11,451 nt of DNA from CAYVLI01 sp964452105 [NCBI: uncultured Nitrospinota bacterium] (lineage in GTDB: Bacteria; JAUXIQ01): contig CAYVLI010000016.1 in NCBI GenBank assembly GCA_964452105.1, positions 1-11,451 of the forward strand, written 5' to 3'. Below, in pieces: positions 1 to 6,553 of the stretch. Every line of letters starts with the position of its first letter. Position 1 is the stretch's first letter. Below the pieces are notes generated by a model, which saw only the letters and a program-made list of their open reading frames with translations, was not told the DNA's origin and ran no database searches. The translations under genes were made by a program, and so were the position numbers.

Positions 1-146
1 ATGGTACCGCCGCCAGCACCTTCGGGGAAGGGGCAGAGATTAAAATTAAAATTTTGACCCCCAAACCTCTCTCTCCCTCTCAGGAGGAGAGAGTTGCCAA
101 TCCTCGCTCCAGGAGCGCGAAACTGAGGGCCGTTGAGAAACTGTGA
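1..146 (+). CDS. rsmH: RsmH (MraW), 16S rRNA m4C1402 methyltransferase, C-terminal fragment
   Basis: This is the 3' end of a gene that begins before the window. Reading in frame from base 3 to the TGA at 144-146 gives 47 residues. They contain an [10 protein letters not shown] stretch and end in [17 protein letters not shown]. That ending is the signature C-terminus of RsmH, which N4-methylates C1402 of 16S rRNA using S-adenosylmethionine. The methyltransferase domain itself is outside the window. RsmH normally sits directly upstream of ftsL in dcw clusters, as it does here; the ftsL start lies 30 bases after this stop. The ATG at base 1 is in another frame, which closes at a TGA after 18 codons, so it is not a start. 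The identification rests on the short but very characteristic tail plus its position. Confidence 0.9.
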   Translation, partial: GTAASTFGEGAEIKIKILTPKPLSPSQEERVANPRSRSAKLRAVEKL

Positions 147-165
147 TTGAAGCATCAGCCATCCT

Positions 166-171
166 AAGGAG
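166..171 (+). promoter_or_regulatory. Ribosome binding site of ftsL
   Basis: AAGGAG lies five bases upstream of the ATG at 177. It is the strongest Shine-Dalgarno match near the front of the window and fixes that ATG as the ftsL start. A GTG-initiated frame from 143 has no such signal and no recognisable product. Confidence 0.75.
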
Positions 172-176
172 ATGTA

Positions 177-542
177 ATGAGACACGGCGCCAAAACCCGC
201 ACTTTCCCTCCGTTCGTCAACCCGGGGTGGGGAAAGATATTCACAGGGCTGGAATTAAAAAAATTTCTTGCCTGTATCATATTCGTTACCTGCTTCCTGA
301 TAGGACTCTTATTATACCTCTGGCCCCACATGCAACTGCTTCAGAACGGTTTCCAGTATAGCAGCCTGTCTACATATAGAGAGCGCTTGAGCGAAGAAAA
401 CAGAGCCCTGCGTCTCGAATTAAGCAGCCTCAAATCCCTGGACAGGGTAGAACGCATCTCCAGGGGCGAACTGGGTATGATAACCCCGGGAAAAAAACAG
501 ATAGTTTACGTCGTGCTGGATGAAACCGATAAACACCAATAA
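177..542 (+). CDS. ftsL: Cell division protein FtsL-like, bitopic coiled-coil protein
   Basis: This 121-residue protein has FtsL architecture. A short cytoplasmic N-terminus (about 1-29) is followed by one hydrophobic membrane segment (about 30-49, rich in Leu, Ile, Phe). Next comes a periplasmic heptad-like stretch (about 57-93, YRERLSEENRALRLELSSLK) and a terminal segment with RVERISRGELGMITPGKKQIV. The last part is the typical 'region then GM..P....V' ending of FtsL and FtsB-like septum formation initiators. FtsL joins FtsB and FtsQ and activates the FtsW-FtsI synthase in the septal membrane. The family diverges quickly, so the call rests on topology plus its location between rsmH and ftsI. 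An AAGGAG ribosome site supports the start. The cytoplasmic leader of about 29 residues, rich in Pro, Gly and Lys, is ordinary in length. An FtsB/DivIC-type relative is the main alternative, but position favours FtsL. Confidence 0.85.
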   Translation: MRHGAKTRTFPPFVNPGWGKIFTGLELKKFLACIIFVTCFLIGLLLYLWPHMQLLQNGFQYSSLSTYRERLSEENRALRLELSSLKSLDRVERISRGELGMITPGKKQIVYVVLDETDKHQ

Positions 543-594
543 TTGAAAAAAGTCTTGAAACCTGTATTGGAAGCAATAATAAACCATATTACCC

Positions 595-2496
595 ATGCCC
601 GTCATGAAAGAGGTCAGTGCTGATGTAAAAATTTTGAAGCGTCTCAGGATAGCTGTGTTCGCACTCTTCGCTTTCGGAGCTCTGGTCGGGTTCAGGCTCT
701 TTCAGTTTCAAATCCTGCAGCATGACCGGCTATCTGCTAAATCAGAGCAGCAGTACCTGAGGACGCTTCACCTCGAACCAAAGCGGGGCGCCATATACGA
801 CAGGAATATGAAGGAGCTGGCGGTCAGCGTTCCCGTCAGATCCCTTTACGCCAACCCAAAACAGATTAACGACTCCAGGGCCGCCGCCACAAGCATCTCA
901 TCCATACTCGGAACCCCGGCCGGAAAGGTCTATGCCGCCATCAACTCTCCCCGGAACTTTGTCTGGGTACAGAGGAAAATAGCCCCGTGGCAGGCGGAGA
1001 AAATAGCCTCTCTCAACATTAAAGGCCTGGGACTGGTTAAAGAAAACAAACGCTACTATCCCAAGCGTTCTCTGGCGGCGCAGATTCTCGGATTCACGGG
1101 AACCGACAACAAGGGACTGGAAGGGCTGGAGTATCTTTACGACGACTATATAGGCGGCGAACCCAGCCTGGCGCTGATGGAAAAGGACGCCAGAGGGCGG
1201 AATATTTACTCCTCCGTGCGCCTGCTCAAAGAAGGCTCCAAAGGACTTGACATACTTCTGAACATAGACGAAACTATCCAGTACATAGCGGAAAAAGAGC
1301 TGACCCTTCAGGTGTCTGAAAGCCGAGCCAGGGGCGGCGTGGCGATAGTGATGGATCCTCACTCGGGAGAGGTATTGGCGCTAGCGCAACAGCCATCTTT
1401 CAATCCAAACAGCTTCCTCGATTACAGGCCCGCCATGTGGAAGAGAAACGCAGTGGCGGACGCCTATGAACCCGGCTCCACTTTCAAGATGGTTACGCTT
1501 GCCGCGGTGCTTGAAGAGGGCCTGGCCCGTCCCGACGAAATGATTTACGGTGAAAACGGGTCCATCGTAGTGGCGGGAAAAACCTACCATGACGTACACA
1601 AATTCCGCTGGTTGACAGTACGGGAGGTGATATCCAAATCCAGCAACATCTGCACCATAAAACTGGCGGAGCGCCTGGGGCCGAAACTCCTTCATAACTA
1701 CGTGAAAAAATTCGGGTTCGGATCGAAAACCGGCATCGAGCTGCCCGGTGAAGCCTCTGGATTAGTCAGAGATGTAGGAGATTGGTCCGGAGTCTCAACC
1801 AGCTCCATAAGCATCGGGTACGAAGTGTCGGTCACGCCCATTCAACTGATCACCGCTTACGCTGCCATCGCTAACGGCGGCGTTCTGGTTCAGCCGAGAT
1901 TGGTTAAGGCGGAGCTGAAAGACCGCCGCGAATATAAAGCGCTCATCAGCCGGCAGCCCAGGAGGGTCGTCTCCGAAAAGACAGCCGGGACGATAACATC
2001 CATTCTCAAAGAGGTGGTGGAGAGCGGCACCGGGAAGGAGGCCTCAATCGACGGTTACGCAGTGGCTGGAAAGACGGGAACCGCACGCAAATATGACCCC
2101 CGGCTTGGAGCCTACTCCTCGAACAAGTATATCGCTTCCTTCGTGGGATATTTACCTGCTGATAAGCCCAGGGTGGCAATACTGGTAGTCATCGATGAGC
2201 CCAAGAGCAGTATCTACGGCGGCTCGGTAGCGGCGCCGGCCTTCAGCAGGATAGGTTCTCAGGTGGTCAGATACTTGAAAATTCCCAGGGATGGCAGCCT
2301 CCTCAGGGTAACCGCCCCCGGGAAAGCCGCTGGAAAAGAAAGTTTCAGGAAGAAAGCTGAAAATCTCAGCCCCGTTAAGCGAATGAACAGAGGATTTCTC
2401 GAGTTGCTGGACAAAGCCAGATCCTCGATTATGAAACCATTTGAAAAGAAGAAATCGAACCAGAAAATAAACGTCAAAATAGAAAACCTTACTTGA
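595..2496 (+). CDS. ftsI: FtsI (PBP3-type) septal peptidoglycan D,D-transpeptidase
   Basis: This 633-residue class B penicillin-binding protein crosslinks septal peptidoglycan. One N-terminal membrane anchor spans about residues 16-33. The pedestal domain follows, starting around the RGAIYDRN motif at 64-71. The transpeptidase domain covers about 245-565. Its three catalytic motifs are present: STFK with nucleophile Ser295, SSN at 349-351, and KTGT at 493-496. After the catalytic domain comes a tail of about 65 residues, rich in Lys and Arg, with no PASTA repeats that I can see. The start is less certain than the rest. ATG 595 is the first in-frame ATG after an in-frame TAA at 580-582, but neither it nor ATG 604 has a clear Shine-Dalgarno sequence. 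FtsW, its usual polymerase partner, is encoded downstream in the same run. The gene ends 18 bases before murE. Confidence 0.95.
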   Translation: MPVMKEVSADVKILKRLRIAVFALFAFGALVGFRLFQFQILQHDRLSAKSEQQYLRTLHLEPKRGAIYDRNMKELAVSVPVRSLYANPKQINDSRAAATSISSILGTPAGKVYAAINSPRNFVWVQRKIAPWQAEKIASLNIKGLGLVKENKRYYPKRSLAAQILGFTGTDNKGLEGLEYLYDDYIGGEPSLALMEKDARGRNIYSSVRLLKEGSKGLDILLNIDETIQYIAEKELTLQVSESRARGGVAIVMDPHSGEVLALAQQPSFNPNSFLDYRPAMWKRNAVADAYEPGSTFKMVTLAAVLEEGLARPDEMIYGENGSIVVAGKTYHDVHKFRWLTVREVISKSSNICTIKLAERLGPKLLHNYVKKFGFGSKTGIELPGEASGLVRDVGDWSGVSTSSISIGYEVSVTPIQLITAYAAIANGGVLVQPRLVKAELKDRREYKALISRQPRRVVSEKTAGTITSILKEVVESGTGKEASIDGYAVAGKTGTARKYDPRLGAYSSNKYIASFVGYLPADKPRVAILVVIDEPKSSIYGGSVAAPAFSRIGSQVVRYLKIPRDGSLLRVTAPGKAAGKESFRKKAENLSPVKRMNRGFLELLDKARSSIMKPFEKKKSNQKINVKIENLT

Positions 2497-2514
2497 AGAA
2501 CACCGGTAAAAGAT

Positions 2515-4014
2515 ATGCTGCTGAGCGAACTGATAAGAGAAATTCCAGACCTGCGACTGACGGGCGATCCCGGAGTCAAGATAGATAGCATCGTCTGCGA
2601 TTCCAGAAAAGCGGTCCCCGGTTCGCTTTTCGTGGCCATGAGAGGCCAGAAGCACGACGGGGCGGACTACATACAGGAAGCGCTGCGAAAAGGGGCGGCC
2701 GCCTTAATGCTATCCACCGAGAATCCGTCGGGCGACAAGAAGTTAGGCCTCGAAAATAGGTTTCCCCTTATAGCTTCCAGGGAGCTGCGGAGAGACATGG
2801 CGCTGATGGCCTGCAAACTCTACGGTTGGCCCACAAAAAAGCTCAAACTGATTGGTGTGACGGGCACCAACGGCAAGACCACGACCACATATCTGGTCGA
2901 ATCCATACTCAGAGCGGCAGGCAAAAAGACGGGGGTAATAGGAACCATAAACTACAGAAGCGGGCGTTCGGAAATCCAGGCGAGACAGACCACCCCCGAG
3001 TCCATCGACCTGCAAAAAATGTTCAGGGACATGCTGGATGCCGGAACGGAATACTGCCTGCTGGAAGTCTCTTCACACGCCCTTGAGCTTAACCGCATCT
3101 CCGGGAGCAGGTTCGAAGCCTGTGTCTTCACCAACCTCAGCCAGGACCACCTGGATTTCCACCGTGATATGGAAAGTTATTACGGGGCCAAGCGGAAAAT
3201 GTTTAAAGAGTACCAGGTAGGCGCTACGATCGTAAACGCTGACGACGAGTGGGGTCGGAAACTGATTGCGGACGACTCGAACAGACTGCTTACCTATGGC
3301 ATCCACAACAGGGCAGACGTCAGCGCCCGCGATATGGATCTCTCCATGGACGGCTCACGGTTCACTCTGATTCTCCCCCAGGGGAGTTTCTCCATTCATT
3401 CACCACTCGCAGGCGAATACAACGTCTATAATATGCTGGCGGCCTCGACCGTCGCCCTCTCATGCGGCATCGACATCTCCCATATTCTGGAGGGCGTAGC
3501 CTCCCTGAAGGTCGTCCCGGGGCGCTTTCAAAAGATAGACCTGGGGCAAGACTTCAAGGTAATTGTGGACTACGCCCACACGGAAGACGCCCTCCGCAAG
3601 CTCCTCGGCGCAGCCAGAACGCTTTGTAAGGGAAAACTCATCGCCCTCTTCGGCTGCGGTGGAGACAGGGACAAAGGCAAACGGCCGCTCATGGGAAAGG
3701 CCGCCGCTGAACTGAGCGACATGGCTGTAATAACATCGGACAACCCGCGCACCGAAGACCCCATGAGCATAATCCAGCAGATAGAGAAGGGGTTCCTGAG
3801 TGTCCGGGAAAATCAGGCCTTCTACAAGTTGCTCCCCGACCGGCGCATGGCCATACATGAGGCCATAGCCGCGGCGGAAACCGGGGATGTGGTGCTTATC
3901 GCCGGCAAAGGGCACGAAAAGCACCAGATCGTAGGAGATGAAAGATTCCCCTTCGATGATGCGGAAGAAGCTGGTAAGGCTATTAGTACGGTAATTTCAA
4001 CAAAAGCTCATTAA
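2515..4014 (+). CDS. murE: MurE, UDP-MurNAc-L-Ala-D-Glu:meso-diaminopimelate ligase
   Basis: This is a 499-residue cytoplasmic Mur ligase that adds the third stem-peptide residue with ATP hydrolysis. The N-terminal UDP-binding domain occupies about 1-105. The ATP-binding central domain starts with the P-loop GTNGKTT at 117-123. It holds VSSHAL at 195-200, which is typical of MurE, and the AK pair at 225-226, where Lys226 aligns with the carbamylated lysine. The C-terminal domain carries DNPR at 409-412 and the GKGHE motif at 474-478. DNPR is the recognised marker of meso-diaminopimelate specificity; lysine-adding enzymes carry a different fourth residue. Length is normal for the family. The start is supported by family length and its position 18 bases after ftsI, but the ribosome site is poor. 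Specificity is inferred from the motif alone. Confidence 0.97.
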   Translation: MLLSELIREIPDLRLTGDPGVKIDSIVCDSRKAVPGSLFVAMRGQKHDGADYIQEALRKGAAALMLSTENPSGDKKLGLENRFPLIASRELRRDMALMACKLYGWPTKKLKLIGVTGTNGKTTTTYLVESILRAAGKKTGVIGTINYRSGRSEIQARQTTPESIDLQKMFRDMLDAGTEYCLLEVSSHALELNRISGSRFEACVFTNLSQDHLDFHRDMESYYGAKRKMFKEYQVGATIVNADDEWGRKLIADDSNRLLTYGIHNRADVSARDMDLSMDGSRFTLILPQGSFSIHSPLAGEYNVYNMLAASTVALSCGIDISHILEGVASLKVVPGRFQKIDLGQDFKVIVDYAHTEDALRKLLGAARTLCKGKLIALFGCGGDRDKGKRPLMGKAAAELSDMAVITSDNPRTEDPMSIIQQIEKGFLSVRENQAFYKLLPDRRMAIHEAIAAAETGDVVLIAGKGHEKHQIVGDERFPFDDAEEAGKAISTVISTKAH

Positions 4015-4022
4015 GCGACTCC

Positions 4023-4046
4023 TGATATCGAAAAAGGACAATATCG
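4023..4046 (+). promoter_or_regulatory. Ribosome binding site of murF, in the loop of a possible small hairpin
   Basis: AAGGA at 4034-4038 lies eight bases before the murF ATG (4047). It is flanked by GATAT (4024-4028) and ATATC (4041-4045), which can pair as a 5-bp AT-rich stem with a 12-base loop holding the Shine-Dalgarno bases. A T-G wobble at 4023/4046 could extend it. The ribosome site is likely real. The hairpin is weak and may be chance. Confidence 0.45.
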
Positions 4047-5468
4047 ATGGCCCGGCTTACTGTGAAAGAAATAATCCATGCCACCGGAGGGCGCCTGCTG
4101 AAGGGCGACAGGGAAGGCGTCGCCACGGGCGTATCCATAGATTCGAGGACTATCGAACCCGGCGAGCTTTTCGTATGCATCAAGGGGCAGAGCCTGGACG
4201 GCCACGACTTCGCTCAAGAAGCCCTCCAGAAAGGAGCCTTCGGCCTGCTAATCTCCTCACAATCCGCTTCTCACAGGGTCGAAACCCGGGGAACCGCCGG
4301 AAACAGCATTCCTGCGGTGGTCATGGTCCTGGATACCACCATCGCCCTCCGGAAACTCGCCAGCCGCGTCAGGGAAAGCAGCACGATCCCCCTCATAGCG
4401 GTTACCGGCTCCAACGGGAAGACCACCACCAAGGAACTGATAGTCAGCATCCTGGAGCAGAGATACAAAGTGCTGAAAAATCAGGGCAACTTGAACAACT
4501 TCATCGGATTGCCCCTGAGCCTTCTGCAGGCGCGGCCCGAACACAACGCCGCAGTCCTGGAGATGGGGATGAATTCACCCGGCGAGATAGCCGGCTTGTG
4601 CCGCATCGCGAAGCCGGACGTGGGCGTAATAACCAACATAAGCGCAGCCCATCTTGGCGGATTGGGCAGTCTGAACAGCATCCTGAACGCCAAGGGGGAA
4701 CTGGCGGATTACCTGAGCAGCGAAGACATTCTGGTCCTCAACATGGCCGATGCTTTGTCTTCCCGGCTCGCCGCCAGGACCAGAAGCAAACTCATAACCT
4801 TCGGCAACGGTGAGGGCTGCACGGTGCGCTGCAAAAAAATAGAAAGCAAAAAACCCGGACGGACTTCCTGCATATTGGAGATAGGCTGCCAGAATATCCC
4901 GGTGGAACTCAATATTTCCGGCCGCTATAACGCTTACAACGCCGCCGCCGCCGCCGCTGCAGGGTTAACCATGAAAATGGAACCGGCGGAGATCAAGGCC
5001 GGGCTGGAGCGCTTTACGGGTATGCCCATGAGGTCTGAGATAATAAAAATCGGAGAGGGCATAAAGATTTTCAACGACTGCTACAACGCCAACCCGATAT
5101 CCATGCGAGAGGCGCTTAAGACCTTCGCCGGATTCACTCGAAGCAGGAACAGCACCGTTATCCTGGGCGATATGCTGGAACTGGGAGAGAGCTCACGGGA
5201 CATGCACTACGAACTGGGCAAGCTGGCGGCGTCCATTCATCGCGGAAAGCTCCTGGCGGTGGGCCGTTACGCACATGACGTTCTGGAAGGCGCAATTGAA
5301 GAGGGCCTGGAAAAGGAGAAAGCCTTCGCCGTGAGCAGTGCGGAGGACGCAGCGGAAATGGTTCCCCATCTGGTCGGCAAAGGGCAGTGGGCGATGATCA
5401 AGGGCTCACGGGGTATGCACATGGAAAAGGTTGTTGAGAGGCTTAAAAGAGTGGTTGGGAAAGATTGA
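4047..5468 (+). CDS. murF: MurF, UDP-MurNAc-tripeptide:D-Ala-D-Ala ligase
   Basis: This 473-residue cytoplasmic ligase attaches D-Ala-D-Ala to UDP-MurNAc-tripeptide, the last soluble step before MraY. The N-terminal domain (about 1-110) contains DSRTIEPGELF, the usual MurF/MurE substrate-binding segment. The central ATPase domain has P-loop GSNGKTT at 121-127, KNQGNLNN at 144-151, EMGMNSPGEI at 182-191 and NAKGEL at 214-219. NDCYNANP at 343-350 opens the C-terminal domain and is diagnostic for MurF. ILGDMLELG and IKGSRGMHME near the C-terminus also fit. The gene follows murE by 32 bases, and its TGA overlaps the mraY ATG as TGATG. A run of seven alanines (299-305) sits in the conserved NAYNA helix. 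Length and motifs are complete, with no sign of disruption. Confidence 0.97.
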   Translation: MARLTVKEIIHATGGRLLKGDREGVATGVSIDSRTIEPGELFVCIKGQSLDGHDFAQEALQKGAFGLLISSQSASHRVETRGTAGNSIPAVVMVLDTTIALRKLASRVRESSTIPLIAVTGSNGKTTTKELIVSILEQRYKVLKNQGNLNNFIGLPLSLLQARPEHNAAVLEMGMNSPGEIAGLCRIAKPDVGVITNISAAHLGGLGSLNSILNAKGELADYLSSEDILVLNMADALSSRLAARTRSKLITFGNGEGCTVRCKKIESKKPGRTSCILEIGCQNIPVELNISGRYNAYNAAAAAAAGLTMKMEPAEIKAGLERFTGMPMRSEIIKIGEGIKIFNDCYNANPISMREALKTFAGFTRSRNSTVILGDMLELGESSRDMHYELGKLAASIHRGKLLAVGRYAHDVLEGAIEEGLEKEKAFAVSSAEDAAEMVPHLVGKGQWAMIKGSRGMHMEKVVERLKRVVGKD

Positions 5469-6553
5469 TGATATATCACCTGCTTTACCCTCTTCACGAA
5501 ACATATACTGTTTTCAACGTTTTCAGGTATATCACCTTCAGGGCTACTTATGCGGTGATAACAGCCCTCATAATAAGCTTCATCATAGGACCCTGGCTGA
5601 TAGCATGGCTCAAGAAATGCAACTTCGAAGAGAACATCCGCGACGACGGCCCCAAAACGCATCTCCAGAAAGAGGGCACCCCCACCATGGGGGGCATACA
5701 GATTCTCATCGCCATCATCGTCCCCACCCTGTTATGGGCGGATTTGACCAACAAGTATATATGGCTGGTGATACTGTCCACGCTCGGGTTCGGAGCGGTA
5801 GGGTTTGTGGACGACTATCTCAAGATAACCAGGAAGAACAGCCAGGGGCTCAGGGCTCGATACAAACTTCCCGTGCAGACCGCCGTGGGTGTGGCGCTGG
5901 CCCTGCTCTTCTACCACCAGTTCTCCAGTATGCCCGGCCTGACCAGGCTGAGTTTCCCCTTCTTCAAGAACTATCTGCCCGACCTGGGAGTGTTCTACTT
6001 CCCACTCATGATCTTGATAGTAGTGGGCACAACCAATGCCGTCAACCTGACCGACGGGCTGGACGGCCTGGCCATAGGGCCGATGATTATAGCCACCATG
6101 ACCTATGCGGTGATCGCCTATGCGGTGGGCCACGCCAATTTCGCCGAATACCTGAACGTAGTTTACGTCCACGGCGCTGGAGAGCTGGCTATTTTTTGCG
6201 GGGCTATGGTGGGCGCAGGCCTGGGTTTTCTGTGGTTCAACACCTATCCAGCCCAGGTGTTCATGGGCAACATAGGGTCCATGTCGCTCGGTGGCGCACT
6301 CGCCGCCATAGCCGTCGCCACCAGACATGAGTTGGTGCTCATCCTGGTGGGGGGCATCTTCTTCATCGAGACCGTCTCCGTAATACTGCAAGTGGCCTCT
6401 TATCGGCTGACGGGAAAGAGAATCTTCAGGATGGCGCCCCTGCACCATCACTTCGAGGAAAAAGGGTGGTCTGAACCGAAGGTGATAGTCCGATTCTGGA
6501 CAGTGGCCGTTATACTGGCCCTCATAGGACTCAGTACACTGAAGCTAAGATAG
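5468..6553 (+). CDS. mraY: MraY, phospho-MurNAc-pentapeptide-transferase (lipid I synthase)
   Basis: This is a 361-residue polytopic membrane enzyme. It transfers phospho-MurNAc-pentapeptide from UDP to undecaprenyl phosphate at the inner face of the membrane. Motifs in order are RDDGPKTHLQKEGTPTMGG (58-76), FVDDYLK (113-119) with the Asp115-Asp116 pair, NAVNLTDGLDGLA (190-202), VFMGNIGSM (264-272) and PLHHHFEEKGW (324-334). Most family members have Asp in the MGD position of the fourth motif, one of three conserved catalytic acidic residues. Here it is Asn268 (AAC). Around ten membrane segments can be picked out. ATG 5468 overlaps the murF stop as TGATG; a TTG one codon earlier at 5465 is possible but less attractive. 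GGGA at 5457-5460 is a weak ribosome site. The gene is otherwise full length, and its TAG directly abuts the murD ATG. Confidence 0.95.
   Translation: MIYHLLYPLHETYTVFNVFRYITFRATYAVITALIISFIIGPWLIAWLKKCNFEENIRDDGPKTHLQKEGTPTMGGIQILIAIIVPTLLWADLTNKYIWLVILSTLGFGAVGFVDDYLKITRKNSQGLRARYKLPVQTAVGVALALLFYHQFSSMPGLTRLSFPFFKNYLPDLGVFYFPLMILIVVGTTNAVNLTDGLDGLAIGPMIIATMTYAVIAYAVGHANFAEYLNVVYVHGAGELAIFCGAMVGAGLGFLWFNTYPAQVFMGNIGSMSLGGALAAIAVATRHELVLILVGGIFFIETVSVILQVASYRLTGKRIFRMAPLHHHFEEKGWSEPKVIVRFWTVAVILALIGLSTLKLR

Noticed and set aside
1-57. ATG at base 1 as a possible gene start
   Set aside because: That frame closes after 18 codons. The real coding frame starts at base 3 and is the tail of RsmH.
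143-361. A 72-codon frame starting with GTG just before ftsL
   Set aside because: It overlaps ftsL out of frame. ftsL has the AAGGAG site and the expected membrane and coiled-coil layout.
4175-4813. A 212-codon + frame within murF
   Set aside because: It is a shadow of murF with no motif and a strongly Arg, Gln, His and Pro biased composition.
5431-6330. A 299-codon open frame across the murF end and most of mraY
   Set aside because: Its composition is shadow-like (many Arg, His, Gln), it has no motif, and the overlapping mraY frame is plainly the real gene.
5732-6451. A 239-codon antisense frame opposite mraY
   Set aside because: No recognisable domain, a composition typical of a reverse-strand shadow (His, Gly, Gln rich), and no ribosome site noticed.
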